From Bacteroidales bacterium (GTDB taxonomy: Bacteria > Bacteroidota > Bacteroidia > Bacteroidales > Bacteroidaceae): a stretch of DNA of 50,285 bases. Location of the stretch: the NCBI GenBank assembly GCA_030528885.1, contig JAUMXY010000020.1, positions 1 to 50,285 of the forward strand. The letters are read 5' to 3'. Both the position numbers and the translations under genes were made by a program. Positions 1-9,073 of this stretch are shown piece by piece. The stretch's first letter is position 1; the number at the start of each line of letters is the position of its first letter. The notes below the pieces were generated by a model, which searched no databases, was not told the DNA's origin, and saw nothing but the letters and a program-made list of their open reading frames with translations.

Positions 1-39
1 GAGGTACTGGAGGGGAAGAGGGGGGGGAGGGAAAAGGAA

Positions 40-78
40 AATACGCGCGGAACCCGGATAAGGGAAACCGCGCGTATT
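40..78 (-). terminator. Terminator of the susCD transcript
   Basis: An 11-bp perfect inverted repeat (arms 40-50 and 68-78, core CGCGCGG) lies just past the susD stop codon. A 3-bp CCC/GGG stem sits inside the 17-nt loop. On the minus strand the hairpin is followed by TTTTCCTTTTCC, which fits rho-independent termination. Confidence 0.75.
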
Positions 79-106
79 ATATATAATAATGTGTAAGATT
101 GTCTTG

Positions 107-1765
107 TTAGTTAGCCCCGTCTTCCACATAACAACCCGAAGGGTCTGGATTGTTGTAGGAACGAACCGCTTCGTTATTGTCTATTTCTCCGTCTGGAAGG
201 ACAAGATTCATCCATGCCGGACGTGTCGCGGTGTTCATCTGAGCGTCGCCTCCGAATGTAGAGCCTTCATAGCGGCGTGTCACGCCCTTGTTCAATCGCT
301 TGTAATCGAAGTAATTTCGTCCTTCTCCCCATAATTCGACACGTTTTTGGAAGAAAATCTCTTCAATGAGATTGTCTCCTGAATACTGATAGTCAGGATT
401 ACGGTGATTCCTCATGAATGCTGTGAGCAAAGTTTCGGCCTCATCCTCTCTCCCCATCTGAGCAAGAGCCTCCATCTCGATAAAAATCATCTCTTCCACA
501 CGCATAAGAGGCACAGAAACGGCTGATGCCACATTGTAGTCGTGGGGTTCTCCCTCGCCTGGGCGAATCTTGACTGAGGCATAATCTGGCATAGCGTCAA
601 ACATCCCCTTGTCGCAATAACCCACTAAATCATATAGCGCATGCCCTTGTGGTGCTTTCCAAGATAGTTTTCTGAAGTCGGTGTCTGGGATACGGTTATA
701 GAAACGCGCATCAACTTTTACGAAAGGACCGACTGCCGCATACCCATAAGAAACCTCGTTTGAGGCCCATGAAGTCCAGTTGTTAATAATAGATTGGACC
801 GCTGTACCCTCCTTTGAAAAGGAGTATCCCCACAGCCAAGCACTATTGAATGTGTTAAATCCTGTAGACACATCGGTCCATTGCGCTTTTGTCAACGGGA
901 CTCCCCCTTCCTGGGCTGCCTTGGCATACCTTGCAGCAGCAGCAAAACAATCATTGGCTGCAAGACTCTCGTCATAATGGGCACCAAATTCTTTCAGGAA
1001 AGACCCATGCCACATGTATGCCCGAGCAAGAAGGCCGCAAACCGCGTAGTAGCCGGGGAGGGTCTTGTCTTCCACACATCCTACCTCCTCGATAAAGCTC
1101 AACGCCTTTTCAAGATCTTCTTTTATATAATTAAACGCATCCGTATGAAACACACGAGGGTTGTTGCGAACATCCTTTTCGCTTGTTGTTTCAAAGACAA
1201 AAGGTACAGTCAAGCCGAACACGTCTTTCCCATCCTTATTTATCTGCGACTTCCCGTCGTTAGGAAGAAATTCATACATCCGAGCCGCATCAAGATAGAT
1301 TGCCGCCCGGAAGGCATGCCCTGCTGCAAGATATTGCTTCTGGGTGTCATTAGCCGTCTGCGGATTGATATTGCCAAGCAGCGCATTAGCTGTCATGCAG
1401 GTCCTATAAAGAGTCACCCAAACAAGTTCCACTCCAGAAGAATTTGCTCCCACACCCTCATTCATTGACCATTTATCATACCAATCGTAAAAATGCGGTT
1501 CTATAACATATTCTTCACCCATTATATCAAGAATATGCATGATAGAACCTATTCCATAGTCATCAGACCTGTCATCTCCCAATACATCAGACATTGACAA
1601 TGAAGCAGACATTCCCCACAGCAAAGCCTCTGTACTTGAGGCATTTCCAGACAGTTGCTCCGAAGAGACAGCAGATGTCAAATCCGCCTCGTCAATACAC
1701 CCGGACAACAGAAAAGCTGCTGCCGCCAACAACATTGTTCCAAACTTCTTGTATCTCTTTTTCAT
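107..1765 (-). CDS. SusD/RagB-family nutrient-binding outer membrane lipoprotein
   Basis: This protein of about 552 residues should be anchored to the cell surface and deliver a glycan or peptide to the SusC channel encoded just upstream. The start at 1765 (MKKRYKKFG) is preferred over an upstream ATG at 1804 because it opens directly into a lipoprotein signal peptide ending in LSGC and is preceded by a purine-rich GGAGTAG. Length and the C-terminal pattern (VELWGEGRNYFDYKRL) match the SusD/RagB family. It follows susC by 16 nt and is the last gene before a terminator. No glycoside hydrolase lies nearby, so the substrate cannot be deduced. Confidence 0.93.
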   Translation of the reverse strand: MKKRYKKFGTMLLAAAAFLLSGCIDEADLTSAVSSEQLSGNASSTEALLWGMSASLSMSDVLGDDRSDDYGIGSIMHILDIMGEEYVIEPHFYDWYDKWSMNEGVGANSSGVELVWVTLYRTCMTANALLGNINPQTANDTQKQYLAAGHAFRAAIYLDAARMYEFLPNDGKSQINKDGKDVFGLTVPFVFETTSEKDVRNNPRVFHTDAFNYIKEDLEKALSFIEEVGCVEDKTLPGYYAVCGLLARAYMWHGSFLKEFGAHYDESLAANDCFAAAARYAKAAQEGGVPLTKAQWTDVSTGFNTFNSAWLWGYSFSKEGTAVQSIINNWTSWASNEVSYGYAAVGPFVKVDARFYNRIPDTDFRKLSWKAPQGHALYDLVGYCDKGMFDAMPDYASVKIRPGEGEPHDYNVASAVSVPLMRVEEMIFIEMEALAQMGREDEAETLLTAFMRNHRNPDYQYSGDNLIEEIFFQKRVELWGEGRNYFDYKRLNKGVTRRYEGSTFGGDAQMNTATRPAWMNLVLPDGEIDNNEAVRSYNNPDPSGCYVEDGAN

Positions 1766-1781
1766 ACCTTCTACTCCTTTC

Positions 1782-4700
1782 TTAAAAAACAATTTGAATA
1801 CCACCAGAAATAGTTCTGACAGCAGAATGATAAGCAGCCGAAGAGCCTACGCCTGTCATCGACTGACGAGGGTCCAATCCCTTTCGCTGTGAGAACAGCG
1901 CTACATTATCAGCATTAACTGACAAACGTATCTTGTCAATCTTCATCTTGCGCGTCCAAGCAGCAGGCAATGTCCACCCAATATTTATACTATTGATGCT
2001 CAAATAAGAAGCGCTTATCAAGAAGCGGTCGGAGCTATCCGAGTTATCACGCTCCCCAAATACAAAAGCAGGGATGGCGGAATCAGGATTGTCAACACTC
2101 CATGACTTCAGGATATCCTGATGAATACTCTTTCCATGAGTATCTGCATACGGACTACCCATCAAATCAGCATAATCGTGATCATAAATCTTACCGCCCA
2201 ACTGGAAGCCACACGCTACGGAAAAATCGAGGCTCTTCCACCTTATACTTGTTCCAAATCCGCCATACAGGTCAGCCAATGCTGTTCCGCAAAGATACTT
2301 ATCGGCTTCGGAAGACTCAATAGTCTTCTCTACACCTATTGGTGACGTCTTAGCTTCATCTCCATCCGCATAGATATTGCGATACCACATCGACTTACCA
2401 TTAAGAGCCGGATCATAGACATCTCCCGCATAATTGCTTGCGTTATAAACACCTGCATATTTCCGGCAATAGAACGTATAGAACGACGTTTCTTCGCCCA
2501 CGAAAAAAGAACCTGACGTATAACCTTTCTTGCCATCCACAGTGAGTGTTTTACGCTCCTCTGGCAGACTCAGCACCTTATTCTTATAATGTGTCAGATT
2601 AAAGTCCGCGTTCCATTCCCAGTCTTTCGTCTGAATAATGGCGCCCTCCAACGAGAACTCTATTCCCGAGTTGCGCATATCGCCCACATTGGCATAATAG
2701 GACGTATAGCCAGAAGAAGGAGGCAGAGGGAACGAGAAAAGCATATCCGTTGTCTTTCGATAGAAGTATTCAACCGAGCCCTTCAATCTCTGCCCCAGCA
2801 GTTCGAACTCTACGCCCGCATTGAAGTTATTGTTCGTTTCCCAGGTAATATCACGATTCCCTTTTTCCAGAGGGAGCACTGCCAAGTTACCATCCACATC
2901 CACGACCTTATAGGTGTCCGTATACAGATACTCACCTATGCCGTCATTTCCTTGCGAACCGAAAGACGCCTTGAGCTTCAGCATGTCAACCCAGTCGGCC
3001 TTAAAGAAAGGCTCTTTATTTACCAGCCATGCTGCACCCGCCGACCAGAAGTTACCCCATCTGTTTTCTTTCGCAAAACGCGAAGAGGCATCGCGACGAT
3101 AAGAGAAACTCGCAAACCACTTCATGTCATAGCTGTACATTGCCCGTCCGAAATATCCCTCTGTATTGTAGTTTACCTCACGAGAATCGGACTTTCCCCC
3201 TGAAACAGCTCCTGCCAACTCTAAATTTTCTGGAATCAGCATGTTGGTGCGTTCGGCTTTCAGCGAAGAGAATTTCTTCTTGTACGATTCATGACCGAGC
3301 ATCACCTCCACATCATGTTTCTCTGCAAACAAATGATGGTAGTTGAGTATCTGCTGGAAATTCATGGCAAAATCACGACCATGAGATTTATGCAGATAGC
3401 CGTTAGTGGGTGCAGCAAACCCATAGTAGGCATTCCACGTATAAGTAGATCTGTATTCATCAATATCCACTGCATTGGAAGATGTAAACTTCAAATCATC
3501 TGACAACTTAACATCAATCTTGCCTACAACATCTAATGCATTGCCTTCATATCCATTTTTATTCAGCAAAGCCTCGCCAATAGCATTGGACTCTGGGAAT
3601 ACTGGACGAACAAACCCCATACTGCCCGATCTACCAGGCAATCCGAAATCATACATAACAAATCCATTCTCATCCACCATCACATTCCCTTGAGCATCGC
3701 GGATATACAGCGGATAGATTGGCGCCAGCCCTGTAGCGAAAGCTAATATATTGCCCGATGATGAGGAATCACCATCATTATCCATCGAATTCGTATCATA
3801 ATGCGCGTAATTGACATTTACATTCATTTTAAGCCACGGCTTCAGCTCTGTATCCACTTTCAAGCGCGCTGTGATACGCTCATAATCTGTAGCAGGGACT
3901 ATTCCCTCATTTTTCAGATAACCAAATCCCGTATAGAAAGAGGTTTTGTCTGTCCCCTGCGTTACAGCAACATTGTATTCTTGTCGGAATCCGTTCTTAT
4001 AAGCCGCGTCCATCCAGTCGTCCGCTTTCAGACAATAACCATTCACCACATTACCCATTGTGGCATGAGGATTCAGCTTGCCGTCCTCGCCTATCAGAGA
4101 TTCTCCCTCTGGCACATGATATACATTGTATGCTAATCCATAACTGCCTTCTATCAGATTGTCGAGAGCATACTGATGAGCATCCGACTCGTTCATGCCC
4201 TTACGCATCACAGCCTGATTCTTTAGTGCCTGATAATACAGCTCGTAATACTGCCCGGGAGAAGTTATCCTATCATAATCAGCCACACCCTTGCTGGTAA
4301 TGCCCCATTTTGCATCAACGGTTATTTGAGCCGATTTGCCGCGCTCTGCCTTTTTGGTGGTAATCATAATGACGCCATTTGCTCCACGCGCACCATAAAG
4401 AGCATTGCTTGCGGCATCTTTCAGCACCGTCATGCTCTCCACGTCAGCAGGATTGATTGTGTTCAAATCGCCATCATACGGAACCCCATCGAGAACGATG
4501 AGAGGACTTTTGCTCGCATTGATTGACCCGATGCCTCGAATACGGATGACAGGGGTGGTCTGTCCAGGCTGTCCTGAAGCATTATACATCTGGACTCCAG
4601 CCACTTTATTCGTCATAGCATCCAGCACATTGCTCTTCTGAACCTCAGCAATGGCCTCCGCTCCGACCACAGCTGCCGAACCCGTGAAAGACTCCTTAGT

Positions 4701-5039
4701 GGCCGTACCGAATGCCACTACAATCTGTTCTTGGAGAGCCGTCAGCGCTGATTCCAGATAAACCTCAAGCACTGGCTTGATGGCCACCTCCTTGGTTTTC
4801 ATTCCCACATAGGAAACAATTAGCGAGTTGGCTGCCTCAGGAAGGTTTTCAATGACAAACCTTCCATCCATATCAGTAGCCTTTCCTAAGCCGTCTGTCC
4901 CCTTCACCAACACGGAAGCGCCTATCACGGGCTCTCCTGTTTCGGCATCCAGCACTGTGCCCGACACCTTCCGCTGCGCATAAGCTGAGGCTACAGCTAT
5001 GAAACAAAGAAAGAGGGCAAAAAAAGATTTTTTTCTCAT
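1782..5039 (-). CDS. SusC/RagA-family TonB-linked outer membrane transporter
   Basis: A protein of 1085 residues with an N-terminal signal peptide ending in AYAQ. A carboxypeptidase-regulatory-like domain follows (about 22-105, GTVLDAETGEPVIGASV), then the TonB plug with the SusC signature (about 115-230, including IRIRGIGSINASKSPLIVLDG and LYGARGANGVI), then a 22-strand-type barrel ending in GIQIVF. It imports the ligand captured by SusD using energy from TonB. No N-terminal STN sensor domain is visible, so an ECF-sigma relay is not expected. The nearest candidate regulator is the divergent AraC-type gene at 5428. Confidence 0.95.
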   Translation of the reverse strand: MRKKSFFALFLCFIAVASAYAQRKVSGTVLDAETGEPVIGASVLVKGTDGLGKATDMDGRFVIENLPEAANSLIVSYVGMKTKEVAIKPVLEVYLESALTALQEQIVVAFGTATKESFTGSAAVVGAEAIAEVQKSNVLDAMTNKVAGVQMYNASGQPGQTTPVIRIRGIGSINASKSPLIVLDGVPYDGDLNTINPADVESMTVLKDAASNALYGARGANGVIMITTKKAERGKSAQITVDAKWGITSKGVADYDRITSPGQYYELYYQALKNQAVMRKGMNESDAHQYALDNLIEGSYGLAYNVYHVPEGESLIGEDGKLNPHATMGNVVNGYCLKADDWMDAAYKNGFRQEYNVAVTQGTDKTSFYTGFGYLKNEGIVPATDYERITARLKVDTELKPWLKMNVNVNYAHYDTNSMDNDGDSSSSGNILAFATGLAPIYPLYIRDAQGNVMVDENGFVMYDFGLPGRSGSMGFVRPVFPESNAIGEALLNKNGYEGNALDVVGKIDVKLSDDLKFTSSNAVDIDEYRSTYTWNAYYGFAAPTNGYLHKSHGRDFAMNFQQILNYHHLFAEKHDVEVMLGHESYKKKFSSLKAERTNMLIPENLELAGAVSGGKSDSREVNYNTEGYFGRAMYSYDMKWFASFSYRRDASSRFAKENRWGNFWSAGAAWLVNKEPFFKADWVDMLKLKASFGSQGNDGIGEYLYTDTYKVVDVDGNLAVLPLEKGNRDITWETNNNFNAGVEFELLGQRLKGSVEYFYRKTTDMLFSFPLPPSSGYTSYYANVGDMRNSGIEFSLEGAIIQTKDWEWNADFNLTHYKNKVLSLPEERKTLTVDGKKGYTSGSFFVGEETSFYTFYCRKYAGVYNASNYAGDVYDPALNGKSMWYRNIYADGDEAKTSPIGVEKTIESSEADKYLCGTALADLYGGFGTSIRWKSLDFSVACGFQLGGKIYDHDYADLMGSPYADTHGKSIHQDILKSWSVDNPDSAIPAFVFGERDNSDSSDRFLISASYLSINSINIGWTLPAAWTRKMKIDKIRLSVNADNVALFSQRKGLDPRQSMTGVGSSAAYHSAVRTISGGIQIVF

Positions 5040-5065
5040 AATATTTTCGCTTTAAGTAACAGTTG

Positions 5066-5073
5066 CAAATATA
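5066..5073 (-). promoter_or_regulatory. Candidate -7 box for susC
   Basis: On the minus strand this reads TATATTTG, matching the TAnnTTTG consensus about 30 nt upstream of the susC start. No convincing -33 TTG lies at the expected distance. The rest of the 5040-5390 gap holds A-rich tracts and some GTTCAAAC-like pieces but nothing else I can support. Confidence 0.45.
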
Positions 5074-5390
5074 TTGCTTTTTTAACAAAAAGAAAGAAAA
5101 AAACAAAAAAAATCAAAAACAGACGTTCAGACAAAACCTTTGTTGTCCCCCAACTGCACAATCGACATGAGACGAGCGCCATTCCGATGTGGAGCACATG
5201 GATTCTTTCCCATTCAAACATTGAACGTAATTTCTATATTTTTACGGAGGACATTTTCTGTAATGGGGAAATGAGGGAAAGAAGATTTCCTGACGTGCAA
5301 TCCCCCCAGGAGCTTTTGCCCCAAGATGCCAACAACGCAAGTTCAAACTCGCTCCATTCACTCTTGTCTTTCATCGAACTTCCGCTAAAT

Positions 5391-5422
5391 TTTGGTGGTT
5401 CACGGAAAAAAGCGTAACTTTG
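5391..5422 (+). promoter_or_regulatory. Bacteroidetes-type promoter of the AraC-like gene
   Basis: TTTG at 5391-5394 is separated by exactly 20 nt from TAACTTTG at 5415-5422, a full match to the phylum consensus. The first ATG is at 5428, so the expected transcription start falls at or within a few bases of the start codon. Confidence 0.8.
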
Positions 5423-5427
5423 TGGTC

Positions 5428-5772
5428 ATGATGAAAAAGAACGAGACATACCGGAACCTCATCGACCAAATCATCAGAGTCGAGAAGAAATACCGTGACC
5501 CCGACTTCTCAGCAAGCATGCTGGCCGAAAGGATGGGATTACCCAGCTATGCTCTTTCACGAATACTCAAGTCGACGTACGGCGCCACTTACACCAACAT
5601 CGTACATGCACTTAGGATACAAGACGCCGCGAGGCACCTGAAAGACAAGCGGTTCGCGCCCTACTCCGTTGACGACATCGGTGTCATGGTAGGCTTCAGC
5701 AACCGCCAGTCCTTTTTCAGCGCCTTCAAGAAAGCAACAGGCACAACGCCTGAGAAGTTCCGCCTTTCCTAA
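5428..5772 (+). CDS. AraC-type DNA-binding regulator without a sensor domain
   Basis: About 114 residues that are almost entirely an AraC/XylS double helix-turn-helix. The first HTH includes SASMLAERMGLPSYALSRILK and the second ends with the family signature (VGFSNRQSFFSAFKKATGTTPEKFR). There is no ligand-binding or histidine-kinase portion. Start codons at 5428 and 5431 are adjacent and both close to the predicted transcription start. An upstream in-frame start at 5392 lies inside the promoter and is rejected. Divergent placement next to susC suggests control of susCD, but that is inference; it could also be cotranscribed with the peptidase gene 37 nt downstream. Confidence 0.85.
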   Translation: MMKKNETYRNLIDQIIRVEKKYRDPDFSASMLAERMGLPSYALSRILKSTYGATYTNIVHALRIQDAARHLKDKRFAPYSVDDIGVMVGFSNRQSFFSAFKKATGTTPEKFRLS

Positions 5773-5809
5773 CCTGACCTAATATCATTATCTTATAAAA
5801 ACTAAAAGA

Positions 5810-7819
5810 ATGAAGTACAAAATCCACACTATTATGATTTCAGCATTCATGGTTGCAGGGTGTTCAAACATCAGCACCCAGCAAGGGAGTCAACAAACCA
5901 GCGACTTCGAATACAGCAACGAACGGTTTGCCGACCTTCAGATGTTGCGCTATCGTGTCGACGGCTTTGAGGATTTGACACTAAAACAGAAAACATTCAT
6001 CTATTATCTGCAAGAGGCAGCCCTGTACGGACGAGACATCCTGTTCGACCAAAACGGGAAATACAACCTTCGCATCAGAAAGATGCTGGAGGATGTATAT
6101 GTGGGATACCAAGGCGACCGTGAAGACAAAGACTTCAAGGCATTTGAGACATACCTGAAAAGAGTGTGGTTCAGCAACGGCATCCATCACCACTACGCAA
6201 GCGAGAAATTTACCCCTGAATTCAGCAAGGAATGGCTATTGGCGCAGACGGAATGTTCCGATGAAATCGCCGAAATCATCTTCAACCCCAACCTGATGAA
6301 GAAACGGGTAAATCTGGCAGAAGGCGATGACCTCGTGCAAACAAGTGCCAACAATTACTACGACAACGTGACGCAAGAGGAAGCTGAAGACTTCTACAAA
6401 CAGCAGAAGGAAGCAGGCGACCCCAAGCATCCAACCATGTACGGCATGAACTCACGCCTCGTCAAGACAGCCGACGGCAAACTTGTTGAAAAGAAATGGA
6501 CCACGGACGGCTTATACGGAAGCGCCTTGACAAAAATCGTCGAGAACCTCAAGCTGGCACGTCCATACGCTGAAGATGAGCAGCAGAAGAAGGTCATCGA
6601 CCTGCTCATATCTTACTACGAGACAGGCGACCTTGCCACCTTCGACCAATACTCCATTGCATGGGTTCAGAACACCGAGCCGCTCATCGACTTTGTCAAC
6701 GGCTTCATCGAGTGCTACGGAGACCCGCTGGGACTGAAGTGCTCATGGGAAAGCATCGTCAACTTCAAGGACCTTGAAGCAACCAAGCGCACAGAGACCC
6801 TGAGTTCCAACGCACAATGGTTTGAAGACAACAGCCCTGTAGCGCCCGAATTCAAGAAAAAAGAAGTGAAAGGCATCTCTGCCAAAGTCATCAAGGCAGC
6901 CATTTTGGCAGGCGACCTCTACCCCGCAACAGCCATCGGAATCAACCTCCCTAACAGCGACTGGGTTCGCGCTGAGCATGGCTCCAAGTCTGTCACTATC
7001 GGTAACTTGACCGATGCTTACAGCCAGGCGGCCAAAGGCAACGGCATGCTGCAGGAGTTCGCCTACGGTCCCGATGAAATCGCATTGATTGAAGCATACG
7101 GCGATGCCACCGACGACCTCCACACCGACCTCCACGAGTGCCTCGGCCACGGCAGCGGCCGCCTGCTCGACGGTGTTGACGGCGACAGCCTCAAGGCCTA
7201 CGGCAGCACCACCGAAGAAGCACGCGCCGACCTCTTCGCTCTCTACTATCTCGCTGACCCTAAACTGGTCGAACTGGGACTCCTGCCCAACGAGGACGCC
7301 TATAAGGCCAACTACATCAGCCAAATGCAGAACGGGCTCCTCACCCAGCTGGTACGCATCAATCTCGGCAGCAACATCGAGGAGGCTCACATGAGAAACC
7401 GTGCGCTGATTGCGCGCTGGGCATACGAGCACGGCAAGCAAGACAACGTGATGGAGTTGGTCAAGCGAGACGGCAAAACCTACGTGAAAATCAACGACTA
7501 CCAGAAGCTGCGCAACCTCTTCGGCGAACTGCTCGCTGAGATTCAGCGCATCAAGTCAACAGGCGACTATGCCCAAGCTCAAGCCATCGTCGAGACCTAC
7601 GGCGTCAAGATAGACCCCGAACTGCACAAAGAGATACTCGACCGCTACAACCAGCTCGACATCGCCCCCTACAAGGGATTCATCAACCCTGTTTACACAG
7701 CAATCCGAGATGCTGAAGGCAACATCACCGACGTAGAAATCTCCTACACAGAAAGCTATGCCGACCAGATGCTCAGATACAGCAGAGACTACGGCACATT
7801 GCCACTGGTAAACGAATAA
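5810..7819 (+). CDS. Dipeptidyl peptidase III (M49) lipoprotein
   Basis: A zinc exopeptidase that releases dipeptides from the N-terminus of oligopeptides. The 669 residues match the usual size of bacterial DPP III. The M49 zinc motif HECLGH is at residues 442-447 and the downstream glutamate motif EEARAD at 469-474. The N-terminus is a lipoprotein signal (about residues 1-17, VAGC), so the enzyme should be tethered outside the inner membrane. It sits 37 nt after the AraC-like gene and 7 nt before the AlkD-like gene, which fits one transcript. The M49 assignment is firm from the HExxGH spacing; the cellular substrate is unknown. Confidence 0.93.
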   Translation: MKYKIHTIMISAFMVAGCSNISTQQGSQQTSDFEYSNERFADLQMLRYRVDGFEDLTLKQKTFIYYLQEAALYGRDILFDQNGKYNLRIRKMLEDVYVGYQGDREDKDFKAFETYLKRVWFSNGIHHHYASEKFTPEFSKEWLLAQTECSDEIAEIIFNPNLMKKRVNLAEGDDLVQTSANNYYDNVTQEEAEDFYKQQKEAGDPKHPTMYGMNSRLVKTADGKLVEKKWTTDGLYGSALTKIVENLKLARPYAEDEQQKKVIDLLISYYETGDLATFDQYSIAWVQNTEPLIDFVNGFIECYGDPLGLKCSWESIVNFKDLEATKRTETLSSNAQWFEDNSPVAPEFKKKEVKGISAKVIKAAILAGDLYPATAIGINLPNSDWVRAEHGSKSVTIGNLTDAYSQAAKGNGMLQEFAYGPDEIALIEAYGDATDDLHTDLHECLGHGSGRLLDGVDGDSLKAYGSTTEEARADLFALYYLADPKLVELGLLPNEDAYKANYISQMQNGLLTQLVRINLGSNIEEAHMRNRALIARWAYEHGKQDNVMELVKRDGKTYVKINDYQKLRNLFGELLAEIQRIKSTGDYAQAQAIVETYGVKIDPELHKEILDRYNQLDIAPYKGFINPVYTAIRDAEGNITDVEISYTESYADQMLRYSRDYGTLPLVNE

Positions 7820-7826
7820 CACAGGA

Positions 7827-8396
7827 ATGGACAAGGTCATCACCGACATCAAGAAAGAGCTGAGAGCCAACATGAACGGGATTGCCTCAGCCCACATGAG
7901 GCAGACAGAAGACTACCGTGTCAACTGGGGTGTGGAACTTCCCCGGCTATCCAGCATCGCCGCCGAGTTCACGCCTGGCAGAGCCTTGGCACAAGCCTTA
8001 TGGAATGAAAGCACGCGAGAATGCAAAATCCTCGCGTGCATGCTCATGCCAACAGACGAGTTCTCCGAGGAGCTGTGCGACCTTTGGGCAGAAAGCATCC
8101 GTACAGACGAGATAGCCACCATGTTCTGCCACTACCTCACGCCCCAGCTCCCCTATGCCTGCTCCAAAGCCTTCGAATGGATAGCTAGCGAACAGCCCAT
8201 GCTGCAAAACTGCGGATATCTGACCCTCTGCCACTTGCTGCGCAAGTACGAGCTCAGCCCCAGCGCCGCCCACGAGTTCCTGGACCAAGCCAGCGCCTCC
8301 TTGGACAATCGGTATGCCATCAAAGCATTGCAGATATATGCCTCATTGAGCGAAGCCCATGCGCAGAGCGTCAAAAAAGTCGCCGATTATTTGTGA
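7827..8396 (+). CDS. AlkD-like DNA alkylation repair protein
   Basis: A 189-residue all-helical protein resembling the HEAT-like-repeat DNA glycosylase family AlkD/AlkC, which excises N3- and N7-alkylated purines. The pattern NWGVELPRL followed by ALWNESTRECKILACML resembles the start of the family's repeats. It is shorter than classical AlkD (around 230 residues) and I cannot assign the catalytic aspartate with confidence, so activity is uncertain. It starts 7 nt after the DPP III stop. Its stop codon overlaps the -33 element of the next promoter. Confidence 0.65.
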   Translation: MDKVITDIKKELRANMNGIASAHMRQTEDYRVNWGVELPRLSSIAAEFTPGRALAQALWNESTRECKILACMLMPTDEFSEELCDLWAESIRTDEIATMFCHYLTPQLPYACSKAFEWIASEQPMLQNCGYLTLCHLLRKYELSPSAAHEFLDQASASLDNRYAIKALQIYASLSEAHAQSVKKVADYL

Positions 8397-8421
8397 CAGA
8401 CAGATAAAAGCCGTACATTTG
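8390..8421 (+). promoter_or_regulatory. Promoter of the Fur-family gene
   Basis: TTTG at 8390-8393 lies 20 nt before TACATTTG at 8414-8421. The -33 element overlaps the TGA stop of the preceding gene. The -7 element sits inside GTACATTTGTAC, a small palindrome that could be an operator. Confidence 0.75.
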
Positions 8422-8465
8422 TACCGTATTATGCGTAGCAACACGGGACAATCCAAACAAAAGGC

Positions 8466-9011
8466 ATGCAACAGGCAGAAACTCCACACCAGCGACTCAC
8501 CCAGTTCATGACAGAGCAGGGCATGCGGAAAACGCCAGAGCGCTATGCCATTCTGGATACAGTCATCCAGACGAAGGGCCACAATAGCGCCGACCAGATA
8601 CTTTCCATGATGCCCAGCAACTTCCACGTCAGCCGCGGCACCATGTACAGCACCTTGGCGCTGCTGGTCGAGTGCGGCTTAGCCTACAGCCACCAGATTG
8701 ACGGCATCACCCTCTACGAGAACGCCTGCGGCAACCCAGCGCACCATCACTACATCTGCACAGGCTGCCACAAAATCTGGGACCTCCACGACGAAGCGCT
8801 GGAACGTGCCGCCACCCAGGCCAAGACACCCCGATTCAAGAAGCTGCGCTCCAACACCTACATCTACGGCATCTGCAACATCTGCCAGGCCAAGCTCGCC
8901 CGCCTGAGAAAAAAGCTCGAGCGAGAGAAGCAAGCCAACATGAGCCGCGAAGAGCTGCGCTTCGCCCGCATAGACGAGGAGCTGGCAAAAATCGCCGAAT
9001 GGTTCAAATAA
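8466..9011 (+). CDS. Fur-family metal- or peroxide-responsive repressor
   Basis: 181 residues. The N-terminal winged helix (about 8-85) includes RKTPERYAIL and the recognition region VSRGTMYSTLALL. The dimerisation half carries a His-rich metal motif (HHHYICTGCHKIWDL, about 95-110) and two CxxC pairs (CTGC and CNIC) typical of a structural zinc site. The C-terminal tail (KKLEREKQANMSREE) is charged and longer than in typical Fur. The sequence alone does not separate Fur, Zur and PerR. It has its own promoter and is followed by purA after 62 nt. Confidence 0.9.
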   Translation: MQQAETPHQRLTQFMTEQGMRKTPERYAILDTVIQTKGHNSADQILSMMPSNFHVSRGTMYSTLALLVECGLAYSHQIDGITLYENACGNPAHHHYICTGCHKIWDLHDEALERAATQAKTPRFKKLRSNTYIYGICNICQAKLARLRKKLEREKQANMSREELRFARIDEELAKIAEWFK

Positions 9012-9073
9012 AGCCCCGCGCTGCAGACGCCCATCCACACAGAAATTACAAACCAAACAACCATACAGAAACA

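Noticed and set aside
5187-5417. 76-codon plus-strand frame in the susC upstream gap
   Set aside because: It overlaps the promoter of the AraC-like gene, has no initiation signal and no recognisable domain.
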